Of a stretch of 30,496 nucleotides of DNA, positions 15,601 to 22,744 are shown in pieces (within the stretch, counting starts at the first letter, position 1; each line of letters starts with the position of its first letter). The stretch covers positions 1 through 30,496 of the IMG/VR virus record IMGVR_UViG_3300009130_000096; one strand, written 5' to 3'. Position numbers and translations under genes: made by a program. The notes under the pieces were generated by a model, which was not told the origin of the DNA, ran no database searches, and was given only the letters and a program-made list of their open reading frames with translations. The stretch comes from a virus.

Positions 15601-16354
15601 AAAAATATTAGAAATACCAAACTTTGATATTAAAGAAAGAGAAAAATTAGTAATTTATGGTTATGAAGGAAATAAATCTAATTTTGTTCGTAAGATAGGA
15701 CTCACAACAGAGATAAGTAAAAATTATGCTACTATGATTACAATAGGAGCAACAGCAAATGGGGCAATACCTGGGGTAGAAGCCACAGCATTCTCAAGAT
15801 GGAACCTAGGTTTAACAGATAGATTTAAAAATAATATTACTGACGCTAATGAAAATGAAAGTGTAGCCCCTATATCTTCCTCTGCGGGGCAAGAGGTACA
15901 AAGTACTTATGCTACTTTATTAAAAGAAACTATAGGGGGTAACAAAGGTTTTGGTTTATTTGGGTTAAGTAATGAAAATAATGAGTATCAAATTAACCAA
16001 GATGATATAGAATACAACTCAGGGATTATAGAGGATTTTTATAAACTAATGCAAGCCCAAAATTCCTATAGAGATGAAAAAGATAAAGAGGGGAATACTA
16101 TAGAGAGTTCTGTTGGGTTTTTACCTTTTAATCTAAAATTAGATTTAGACGGAATCTCAGGAATTAAAATTTATAATAAAATGGAAATTCAACAAAGATT
16201 TCTTCCTTCTAATTACCCAGAATCTTTGGAATTTATTATCACTCAAGTAAACCATAAATTAAGTAACAATGATTGGGTTACTTCATTAGAAACTGTAGCT
16301 ACTAGTAAGAGTGTACTAACGGATAAGAAAAAGAAACCAATAGGTAAAAAATAG
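12626..16354 (+). CDS. Very large baseplate hub-like protein, 1242 aa
   Basis: This is the largest gene in the window. Residues about 150-300 hold a conserved structural block: PGITDMSFKCLNRGSIKKMS, FDVIDVLYLRLGYSVFVEWG and NFSWTFEDDGTYNISLEVTS. Around residues 700-740 there is a Glu/Lys/Gln-rich coiled coil (KLEQEKEFQEKEGKTFAKQ). The C-terminal part includes YATMITIGATANGAIPGVEA and, near residues 1165-1230, FLPFNLKLDLDGISGIKIYN and EFIITQVNHKLSNNDWVTSL. That last pattern is usual at the end of tail hub proteins of the gp27/gpD type. I infer a composite baseplate or hub protein at the tube tip, next to the LysM-like protein and the amidase. Precise T4 equivalence is uncertain. Confidence 0.7.
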   Translation: MANLLGEPFREYVDDQIRVRQEVHGKTNRTTKELQYLNTRNAWIKMASAVSIDEDRLDLLKNLTEFDKNGKPVKRSRNNELLRGIYDGKNLALKNVLFGGLTSFGSIYRTKEDNEIEEYNKQYRSGITGTSYSRAYGVGGTDQFGYSPMPGITDMSFKCLNRGSIKKMSLNIKCHNRSQFDVIDVLYLRLGYSVFVEWGYDKYLDNDGELINMGPTLIDREFWEDKYDKSDYSKWLPEIEAQRAKTSGNYDGAFGVVSNFSWTFEDDGTYNISLEVTSLGDIIESLKVNLPSVYLSKGDAFYSRKYARMLENTQGDGKVDQDTFYSTLYPGLWESIESWVKRVTTTTDFTSRPSLEKIRAARFEEWDPKGEIAQLAFRANYFEKVKGSLKEDHVFLDNEGNEWKNSIIQEITQETNKNEKDYDIKQSEIRNAVEYAIAKYYDENWVRGFKKLDERDLKSPYDLKQSSFPLEGRVGKSLEGVKKIKVKDRFTYNSREEEIENTPATQDISFPLMAWKDDKRVLVNLQYQRKERLFEDFAGVVTNSFWKITEGSFNIRKPFSDFYTNQKIKDSFKTIFTSEWDTKISPPNNIDVYGDGEIKKGDIYNGYRYNQKYSYGIEMDFLKLQVFNYFSQETNKSLSVPITKDNETIQKLEQEKEFQEKEGKTFAKQAELDKALSARAQTISDYKNQNKNRIYRFFYDIRQNNPNFQIRTLGKLKLPGKKIIGKVKTYIDISPFQEELGEFWETIKNQGNQAEKDFKEFNNPETSPERKAELNKLIRKRMEKARNINQSIFSLPEVINQSRYKNLLFLDKLTPVDNQGYIRLGAFLNYLNTNVIPKIDSGTQEGYPIISIDTNTRTNICYVIDNVVSLDIQKIIINNDYFINGLTKPQDSTSGNIIPIFPNASKYVMGVKQGELKYGQIMNIYFSFDRLQEIFDTTVDKSDVYLFGALKDICSDINECLGNINNIEPVVDENNVIHFIEQTSIPGVEEIAKILEIPNFDIKEREKLVIYGYEGNKSNFVRKIGLTTEISKNYATMITIGATANGAIPGVEATAFSRWNLGLTDRFKNNITDANENESVAPISSSAGQEVQSTYATLLKETIGGNKGFGLFGLSNENNEYQINQDDIEYNSGIIEDFYKLMQAQNSYRDEKDKEGNTIESSVGFLPFNLKLDLDGISGIKIYNKMEIQQRFLPSNYPESLEFIITQVNHKLSNNDWVTSLETVATSKSVLTDKKKKPIGKK

Positions 16355-16359
16355 TTAAT

Positions 16360-17307
16360 ATGGCAATTATTAAAACAGCAAAATATTTAGTAGGAGCAAA
16401 TGTAACACAACCATCCCTAGACAAAAAACCAAAATTTCAAGGGTATGCAAATAAAGAAGAAATGCTAGCTGGTGAAGGATTTGCTGTTACTAAACCTAAT
16501 AGTTATAAACTTGTAAACACAACTTATGGTACAAGAAGAGGATATCCCTCAAGTATTAAACATATTTTTTTACACCACTCAGCTACTCATCAATCAGGGG
16601 GAAATGGAAATATGGTTTCTGTTTTTAATAGTAGAGGAAAAGCTTCATGTCATAGAGGAATTGATGCTGAAGGGAATATGGAAATTATACTAGAGGACAA
16701 ATATAGAGCCTTTTGCCAAGGAGTTAAAGGTATGAGACCTGACCCTAATGGGTCAGGAATGTCTGTAGAATTAATTTCTATGGGGTATCTAATAGATACT
16801 CCTATTATAGAATCCGATGGAACTTATTATAAACAGAAACCAAAACATGGAAAACAATATTGGGTAAAAAAAGAAAATACTACTCTTTCAGTTGATTTTA
16901 ATGGAAATGAGAAAGCATATAGAGGGTGGGCTCGTTGGAATGCTTATACCCAACCTCAAGTAGATGCTACTGTAGCTTTAATAAAGGAATGGTGTAAAGC
17001 GTACACTATTCCATTTGTTTTCAACCAATCTGCCTTTGATCTCATGTTTCCCCCTAAAAATAAAGTTAACTCATCTTGGAGAAAAAAAATAGGACAAACC
17101 CCAGGGGTATATAGTCATAATACTCTTAAACAAGGTAAAAGTGATATATACCCAGACCCTTTATTAATTAAAGCATTTAAAAAAGAATTCCCCCCAGGAA
17201 ATCCATTTGATTCAGCGGGGGGGGGTGTATTAGCAAGGCCCCAAACTGCTGTAATACCTCCACCTATTCCATCACCCCCAAATTTTATTCCTCAACTAAA
17301 TACTTAA
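16360..17307 (+). CDS. N-acetylmuramoyl-L-alanine amidase (PGRP/AmpD type) with Pro-rich tail
   Basis: Cleaves the amide bond between muramic acid and the peptide of peptidoglycan. The amidase domain spans about residues 65-275. IFLHHSAT supplies the first zinc His (72 or 73), SCHRGIDAEGNMEII follows, SVELIS holds the candidate catalytic Glu137, and YSHNTLKQGKSDIYPDP gives His253 and Asp262, matching the His/His/Asp zinc set of AmpD rather than the Cys of T7 lysozyme. There is no signal peptide. Residues 285-315 form a Gly- then Pro-rich tail (VIPPPIPSPPNF). Position inside the baseplate operon suggests a virion-borne lysin acting at entry, although an endolysin role at lysis is possible. A G9 run (17217-17225) encodes the Gly hinge; loss of one G would bring a stop shortly after. 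Confidence 0.88.
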   Translation: MAIIKTAKYLVGANVTQPSLDKKPKFQGYANKEEMLAGEGFAVTKPNSYKLVNTTYGTRRGYPSSIKHIFLHHSATHQSGGNGNMVSVFNSRGKASCHRGIDAEGNMEIILEDKYRAFCQGVKGMRPDPNGSGMSVELISMGYLIDTPIIESDGTYYKQKPKHGKQYWVKKENTTLSVDFNGNEKAYRGWARWNAYTQPQVDATVALIKEWCKAYTIPFVFNQSAFDLMFPPKNKVNSSWRKKIGQTPGVYSHNTLKQGKSDIYPDPLLIKAFKKEFPPGNPFDSAGGGVLARPQTAVIPPPIPSPPNFIPQLNT

Positions 17308-17311
17308 AAAA

Positions 17312-18001
17312 ATGTATTATCCTTTATCCCAAATAACACCTAATCTATACACAAATGGAGGAGAATTAATAATTGCTTCCACAGGGGAAGATTATATAGG
17401 ATATTATTATGAAACTTCCACAGGAGAAAAATATGTAGGTAAAATCCCCCAAGGAAATTCTAGCATTTTACTTATTCTCCCTCCTACGAATGCTACAGAA
17501 GAAGAAACATATTCTGACAAATATGTTAGAGAATTTTCATTTCCCCAAGATGCTGACCCTGAAATAGATGCATATGGTGATTTAGTAAATCAACTTACAA
17601 CAAAAAAATACTCTTATGTTTCTTCACAAGGTACTCCTCAAGTAAGAAAAATACCTACACCAATCAAACCTTACTATACCCAAGAAGATTTGGATAGGGG
17701 AGAGTATAAAAGATATTTTGCTAAAAAAACTAATGAACTTATATACATGGAGGTATCATTAGAAGATTACAAAAAATTAAAATCAGAAGACCCTAAAATA
17801 GCATTTGATTTATATAATTGTGTTGAAATGTGGTGGAGTTTAACCTCATTTAATAACAATGGTTATGCGGATGTAATCGAACGAGACCATAATTGGTTTG
17901 GTTTTTCTTCCTACATACAATTTTTACCTGGTCCTGTGTTAAAACCTTCTAACCCAAGTAATTCCTCTTCAACAACTTTTACGGGTAGAGGTGGATATTA
18001 A
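17312..18001 (+). CDS. Unknown protein of the baseplate region, 229 aa
   Basis: The start is MYYPLSQITPNLYTNGGELI, followed by a GEDYIGYYYETSTGEKYVGK strand-turn repeat that looks like a small beta domain. Further on is QEDLDRGEYKRYFAKKTNEL and a Trp-rich segment (VEMWWSLTSFNNNGYADVIE; NWFGFSSYIQFLPGP). The end is Ser/Thr/Gly-rich and flexible. There is no signal or membrane helix. It begins 4 bases after the amidase stop and is the last gene before the replication block. The family is unfamiliar to me. A minor baseplate role is inferred from location and aromatic, beta-rich composition. Confidence 0.72.
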   Translation: MYYPLSQITPNLYTNGGELIIASTGEDYIGYYYETSTGEKYVGKIPQGNSSILLILPPTNATEEETYSDKYVREFSFPQDADPEIDAYGDLVNQLTTKKYSYVSSQGTPQVRKIPTPIKPYYTQEDLDRGEYKRYFAKKTNELIYMEVSLEDYKKLKSEDPKIAFDLYNCVEMWWSLTSFNNNGYADVIERDHNWFGFSSYIQFLPGPVLKPSNPSNSSSTTFTGRGGY

Positions 18002-18025
18002 AGATATTTTTCGTATATTTAGTCA

Positions 18026-19282
18026 ATGTTTTGGCTAATAGAGAACACTGAACAATTAAAGGGTTTTTACAATAGGGGTTATAAAGAAGCGTATATAGAA
18101 GTTATACCATATTCTTATAAAACCCACCCTGTAAAAACTGAAGTATCCCTAGTATATTTACACCCTGTAAATTCACATAAGGGTTATATTCTATCTATAA
18201 ATCATAGTGAATCTATGCCGTTAAACAGCGAGTATATTGCTGAATTAATTAATACGTATGACACCCTATATGTTTGGGGTAAAAAGGAGTTTCTGCATTA
18301 CTTTGTGCATAAAAATTTAGTAGACATTTCTTTAAATTCTCCTGAATATGAGTTAGAAAAAACAAAAGCCCATCATATTTTAACACAAAGGAACAAAGAT
18401 AAATTGGATATTAACAGAATAGTTCCTATCGTTAAACATTATGAGGTTTGTGAAAAAAACTATAATAATTTAAAACAATATTTCAATGAACCAATCAACA
18501 AATTTTACAACAACAGAGTACCATTGGTATTCAACTCCATTGAAAGGAGTGGTATACAAGTTGACCCCGAACTATTCAAGTCTTACTTCAACCAAGATTG
18601 GGGAGATAAAGTATACACACAATATAACTACAGAACAACCACCACAAGACCCTCTAATAGATTTGGAGGAGTCAACTTCGCTGCTTTAAATAAAGAAAAT
18701 GGATGTAGGAAAGCTTTTATACCAAAAAATGATAAATTTCTTGAAATTGATATTTCTGCTTATCACCCTACCCTTGCAGCTCAGTTGGTTAATTATAAGT
18801 TCGATACTGTTGATATTCATAAGTCCTTTGCAAAGATGTATAACGTGGATTACAAAAAAGCTAAAGAGCTCACGTTCAAGCAGCTTTATGGGGGCGTTTT
18901 TAAACAGTATAGGGATCTTGAGTTCTTTCAAAAAACACAAAAATTCATAGATGGGTTATGGTATGATTTTGAGAATAAGGGTTTTATTACTTGCCCTATT
19001 TCAGAATATAAATTTGAAAAGGATAAATTAGATAACATGAATCCACAAAAACTTTTTAATTATTTACTACAAAATTTGGAGACGTCAAAAAATGTTTGTA
19101 TATTGTGGAGCGTAATAAAATTATTAAAAAATACAAAAACCAAATTAGTCTTGTACACCTATGACGCGTTTTTGTTAGATTATGATGAAACCGAAGAAAG
19201 TGTACTTAACCAAATAAAAAACGTGTTTAAACAACACGAATTAAACATAAAAATTAGTGATGGAAGCAACTATGACTTTTGA
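18026..19282 (+). CDS. Compact family A DNA polymerase
   Basis: The 418-aa protein has the polymerase half of PolA. VPLVFNSIERSGIQVDPELF is the thumb-to-palm entry (compare PLV..L..ME..GI.VD). YRTTTTRPSNRFGGVNFAAL matches the TGRLSS..PNLQN region. FLEIDISAYHPTLAAQ is motif A (catalytic Asp near residue 240). KKAKELTFKQLYGG is motif B. LVLYTYDAFLLDY is motif C, with YDA in place of the usual HDE. The first 130 residues look like a worn 3'-5' exonuclease domain: a YIEV segment sits where DxE should be, so proofreading is probably absent. The likely role is phage genome replication with the helicase, SSB and 5' nuclease downstream. It overlaps the next gene. PolA here contrasts with the family B polymerase of T4. 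Confidence 0.85.
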   Translation: MFWLIENTEQLKGFYNRGYKEAYIEVIPYSYKTHPVKTEVSLVYLHPVNSHKGYILSINHSESMPLNSEYIAELINTYDTLYVWGKKEFLHYFVHKNLVDISLNSPEYELEKTKAHHILTQRNKDKLDINRIVPIVKHYEVCEKNYNNLKQYFNEPINKFYNNRVPLVFNSIERSGIQVDPELFKSYFNQDWGDKVYTQYNYRTTTTRPSNRFGGVNFAALNKENGCRKAFIPKNDKFLEIDISAYHPTLAAQLVNYKFDTVDIHKSFAKMYNVDYKKAKELTFKQLYGGVFKQYRDLEFFQKTQKFIDGLWYDFENKGFITCPISEYKFEKDKLDNMNPQKLFNYLLQNLETSKNVCILWSVIKLLKNTKTKLVLYTYDAFLLDYDETEESVLNQIKNVFKQHELNIKISDGSNYDF

Positions 19283-19730
19283 GGAAGTATTGGATATTTA
19301 TAAAGTGGAATACGATAACGATAACTTTATAAACCTAAACGATTTGAATAATAAATTATTTTGTACTTTTGTAAGATTAGAAGAAATTGATACAAAAGTG
19401 GAAGAGCTATCTTCTACCTATTCAATAATGTATAATAAAATGTTTATTCTTCATATTAAGAGCAATAATGAATATGTTATCACGTATAATGTTGATCAAG
19501 GAAATGTTAATGAAATTCCTGAAAATACCATTCTGGTACATAGAAAAAAAGATACCAACACTCTATACACAATAAACGCCTTAAATGAGCTTATTAAAAA
19601 GCTTAATGGGGGAGTAGTAGACACAAAGTTTCCTATAAATTGGAAACATTATAGAAATTGTATATTATTAACCCAACATAACGAGTTAAAACAACTCAAC
19701 ACAAAAATTCATCAAATAATCGAACTATAG
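19260..19730 (+). CDS. Unknown replication-block protein, 156 aa
   Basis: I choose the ATG at 19260. A GTG lies one codon upstream and another ATG at 19272, so the exact start is uncertain. The gene overlaps the end of the polymerase gene by 23 bases, suggesting coupled translation. The protein is acidic and helical at first (FEEVLDIYKVEYDNDNF), followed by RLEEIDTKVEELSSTYSIMY, a beta section and a C-terminal helical region (ELKQLNTKIHQIIEL). It has no Walker motif, zinc knuckle or membrane segment. Location between polymerase and SSB suggests a replication accessory factor, but I do not recognise it. Confidence 0.68.
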   Translation: MEATMTFEEVLDIYKVEYDNDNFINLNDLNNKLFCTFVRLEEIDTKVEELSSTYSIMYNKMFILHIKSNNEYVITYNVDQGNVNEIPENTILVHRKKDTNTLYTINALNELIKKLNGGVVDTKFPINWKHYRNCILLTQHNELKQLNTKIHQIIEL

Positions 19731-19788
19731 TTTGGATATTTGAAGAAAAGTTATTATATTAAATTGTTATTTTTAAAAAGTTATAAAC

Positions 19789-20625
19789 ATGGATTTAAAC
19801 GCAATCAAAAGCCGTTTGGAGTCTTTAAATCAAGACAACAAACCAAGAAACACAGAAAAAAAGGACTATACATTAGTTTACTGGAAACCAAGACAAGAAG
19901 GAAAATACCAAATCAGGTTCGTCCCTTCAAAACTCAACAAAAACAATCCCTTCCAGGAGATTTTCATGCACTATGGAGTTGGAAAATACCCAATAGTAGC
20001 ATTAACAAACTGGGGAGAAAATGATCCTGTTGTAGATTTCACCAAGAAATTAAGAACAACAAGTGACTCTGAAAATTGGAGACTAGCTAAAAAGCTAGAT
20101 CCTAAAATGAGAGTATTTGCTCCTGTTATTGTTAGAGGTGAAGAGGAAAAAGGTGTTAGGTTATTCGAATTTAGTAAAACACTTTACCTAGAATTATTAT
20201 CAGTTGCTGATGATGAAGATTATGGTGATTTTACAGATGTATCTGAAGGTTTTGATTTTGTAGTAACAGCTACTAAAGTTCAAGATAGACCTGGATTCCA
20301 ATTAGGTTTAAGACCTAAACCAAAACAAACACCATTAAGTGAAAATGCTTCTCAAGTAGAAACATGGTTAGAAAACCAACCAGTTTTATTAGAAGAGAGA
20401 TATAAATACACTTATGATAAACTAAAAGAAGAACTTCAATCATTCTTAACAGAAGATGTTAATACTGAAGATTCTATAGTATCAGAACCAGCAAGTGAAT
20501 TTGATGGGGATACTAAAACAGTTAAAGAAGAAAAAACATTTAGTTTATCAACCCAAGGTACACCAAAGAAAGCAAAATCAGAGGAATTTGATTCATTGTT
20601 TGAGGATGATGGTTTACCATTTTAA
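19789..20625 (+). CDS. Single-stranded DNA-binding protein (gp32-like)
   Basis: Binds ssDNA cooperatively during replication and recombination and contacts other replisome proteins through its acidic tail. The 278-aa length fits T4 gp32 (301). The N-terminus (MDLNAIKSRLESLNQ) is the short basic/helical cooperativity segment. The OB-fold core begins with YTLVYWKPRQEGKYQIRFVP and includes EIFMHYGVGKYPIVALTNWG and GVRLFEFSKTLYLELL. The C-terminus ends in the acidic EEFDSLFEDDGLPF. There is no Cys in the whole protein, so the zinc ribbon of T4 gp32 is absent. The recombinase gene starts 10 bases after the stop. The leader before the start is A/T-rich without a Shine-Dalgarno sequence. Confidence 0.9.
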   Translation: MDLNAIKSRLESLNQDNKPRNTEKKDYTLVYWKPRQEGKYQIRFVPSKLNKNNPFQEIFMHYGVGKYPIVALTNWGENDPVVDFTKKLRTTSDSENWRLAKKLDPKMRVFAPVIVRGEEEKGVRLFEFSKTLYLELLSVADDEDYGDFTDVSEGFDFVVTATKVQDRPGFQLGLRPKPKQTPLSENASQVETWLENQPVLLEERYKYTYDKLKEELQSFLTEDVNTEDSIVSEPASEFDGDTKTVKEEKTFSLSTQGTPKKAKSEEFDSLFEDDGLPF

Positions 20626-20635
20626 TTAAAATTAT

Positions 20636-21712
20636 ATGCCAAGAGTTAAAAAATCGCTATCGGAGGCAGTCTCCAAAGAAATAAAATCTAAATTTGATTT
20701 AAGTTCTTTCAAAGAAAAGAAAGGACTTAAACAAAACGTTAAGTTTAAAGAACAAACTTGGATACCACTTTCACAAGCATTTCAAGATGTAACATCTATT
20801 CCAGGTATTCCTATGGGACATATAGTTTTACTTAGAGGCCATTCAGATACAGGTAAAACAACAGCATTATTAGAAACAGCAGTATCAGCTCAAAAAAGGG
20901 GCATACTGCCTGTTTTTATTATTACTGAAATGAAATGGAATTGGGAACATGCTCAACAAATGGGTCTTCAAGTAGAAGAAGTAGTAGATAAAAAAACTGG
21001 GGAAATTGTAAATTATGAAGGTGAATTTATTTACGCTGATAGAGAAACTATTCATACTATAGAAGATGTTGCTAAATTTATTTTAGATTTAATTGATGAA
21101 CAAAAACGAGGAAATTTACCATATGATTTAGTATTCTTATGGGATTCAATAGGATCAGTACCTTGTGAAATGTCAATAAAATCCAACAAAAACAATAATG
21201 AATGGAATGCAGGTGCAATGTCAACTCAATTTGGGAATAGTGTTAATCAAAGAATTACATTATCTAGAAAAGAATCATCTGCTTACACTAACACATTAGT
21301 TTGTATTAATAAAGTATGGACAGCTAAAGCAGAATCACCAATGGGTAAACCTAAACTAATGAATAAAGGTGGGTTTGCAATGTGGTTTGATTCAACATTT
21401 GTAGTTACATTTGGTAATATTTCAAATGCTGGAACATCTAAAATCAAAGCTATTAAAGATGGTAAACAAGTAGAATTTGCTAAAAGAGTTAATTTACAGA
21501 TTGATAAAAATCATATCAATGGAGTTACTACAAGGGGTAAAATTGTAATGACACCCCATGGTTTCATTAATGATAATGATAAAGAGCTTAAAGAATATAA
21601 AAATGATAATTCTCAAGCTTGGAAAGATATCCTAGGTGGTACTGACTTCCAAATAATAGAAGAGGAACAAGCATATAATGATGTTACCTCTTATGTAGAA
21701 GAACCAGAATAG
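20636..21712 (+). CDS. uvsX: UvsX/RecA-like recombinase
   Basis: An ATP-dependent strand-exchange protein for recombination-driven replication and repair. GHIVLLRGHSDTGKTTALLE carries Walker A at residues 68-75, and LVFLWDSIGS carries Walker B with Asp170. The MSTQFGNSVNQRITLSRKES segment corresponds to DNA-binding loop territory. TNTLVCINKVW is a core strand. The product is 358 aa, close to T4 UvsX (391) and bacterial RecA (about 350). The N-terminal 40 residues are Lys-rich and lack an obvious extra domain. It follows the SSB gene, its functional partner, with 10 bases between, and precedes the nuclease by 6 bases, so the genes are one operon. Confidence 0.93.
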   Translation: MPRVKKSLSEAVSKEIKSKFDLSSFKEKKGLKQNVKFKEQTWIPLSQAFQDVTSIPGIPMGHIVLLRGHSDTGKTTALLETAVSAQKRGILPVFIITEMKWNWEHAQQMGLQVEEVVDKKTGEIVNYEGEFIYADRETIHTIEDVAKFILDLIDEQKRGNLPYDLVFLWDSIGSVPCEMSIKSNKNNNEWNAGAMSTQFGNSVNQRITLSRKESSAYTNTLVCINKVWTAKAESPMGKPKLMNKGGFAMWFDSTFVVTFGNISNAGTSKIKAIKDGKQVEFAKRVNLQIDKNHINGVTTRGKIVMTPHGFINDNDKELKEYKNDNSQAWKDILGGTDFQIIEEEQAYNDVTSYVEEPE

Positions 21713-21718
21713 AATATT

Positions 21719-22744
21719 ATGGATAAGAAAAACTTACTTAAACTTCTTAATGATACTAAGGAGAATGATACTAGCTCATCTGAAGGTACAAGAACATTAC
21801 TGATTGATGGTTTAAATTTATTTTTTAGAAACTTTGCTATGATGAATATGGTTAATCCTGATGGGGTTCATATAGGTGGTTTAGGTGGCTTTTTCCGTTC
21901 ATTAGGGGCAATGATTCGTCAAACCCAACCAGATAAAGTGTATGTAGTATTTGATGGAGCCGCTTCTACTACTAGTAGAAAAAATTTATTACCTGAATAT
22001 AAATCAGGTAGAAATGAGCAAAGGGTTACTAATTGGGAAGTATTTGATAGTTTAAATGATGAACATGATTCTAAAATAGATCAAATAGTAAGAGTAATCC
22101 AATACCTAAAAACCCTTCCAGTCAAAACCTTAATTTTAGACAAAGTAGAAGCTGATGATATTATCGCTTATTTGTGTAATAAATTACCAAAACACCCCGA
22201 TGATAAACTTTTCATAGTATCCAGCGATAAGGATTTTCTCCAACTGATAAACAAAAATGTTATAGTTTACAGACCCATGGAGAAAAAATATTATACTGAA
22301 GATTTAATGAAAGAAAAGTATAAGATGCCTGCCCAAAACTTTATTTTATATAAAACCTTATTAGGGGATAATTCTGATAAAATTAAAGGGATTAAAGGAT
22401 TAGGTGAAAAAGGAATTTATAAAAAATTCCCTGAGTTAACAGAGCGTGTTTTGACTTTTGATGATATATTTACTATATGCGAGCAAAAGTTTAAGGATCA
22501 CGTAGTGTATGCTAGGGTGATACAAAGTATAGAGGATTTAGAAAAAAATTACAAAGTAATGAATTTATCTAATCCAATGATTGGAGAAAATGATAAAAAA
22601 TACTTAGATGAAGTTGTCAAATCAAAAGAATTAACATACATTCCTGAACAGTTCATTGCTTTGTACAACGAAGATAAATTGGGGGGGATGATTAGAAATC
22701 TAGAATATTGGTTAAGTGAAAATTTTGAAAAATTAGTTATATGA
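21719..22744 (+). CDS. 5'-3' exonuclease / RNase H-type (FEN family)
   Basis: Removes RNA primers and 5' flaps. Metal-binding acids are visible in order: TLLIDGLNLFFRNF (Asp30), VYVVFDGAAS, KVEADDIIAYL and FIVSSDKDFLQL. The helix-hairpin-helix needed for duplex binding is GDNSDKIKGIKGLGEKG. The length of 341 aa is near T4 RNase H (305). It lacks any polymerase domain, so with the separate PolA-type gene upstream the two halves of a bacterial Pol I are encoded apart. The stop overlaps the helicase start by ATGA (22741-22744), so translation is coupled. Confidence 0.91.
   Translation: MDKKNLLKLLNDTKENDTSSSEGTRTLLIDGLNLFFRNFAMMNMVNPDGVHIGGLGGFFRSLGAMIRQTQPDKVYVVFDGAASTTSRKNLLPEYKSGRNEQRVTNWEVFDSLNDEHDSKIDQIVRVIQYLKTLPVKTLILDKVEADDIIAYLCNKLPKHPDDKLFIVSSDKDFLQLINKNVIVYRPMEKKYYTEDLMKEKYKMPAQNFILYKTLLGDNSDKIKGIKGLGEKGIYKKFPELTERVLTFDDIFTICEQKFKDHVVYARVIQSIEDLEKNYKVMNLSNPMIGENDKKYLDEVVKSKELTYIPEQFIALYNEDKLGGMIRNLEYWLSENFEKLVI

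Noticed and set aside
18486-18950. Overlapping + and - strand frames inside the polymerase gene
   Set aside because: They cover polymerase motifs A and B in the real frame; their translations are low-complexity shadows.
19740-20024. 94-aa + strand frame overlapping the start of the SSB gene
   Set aside because: Its sequence is a Lys/Gln-rich out-of-frame reading of the gp32-like gene, which has clear family features and its own start at 19789.
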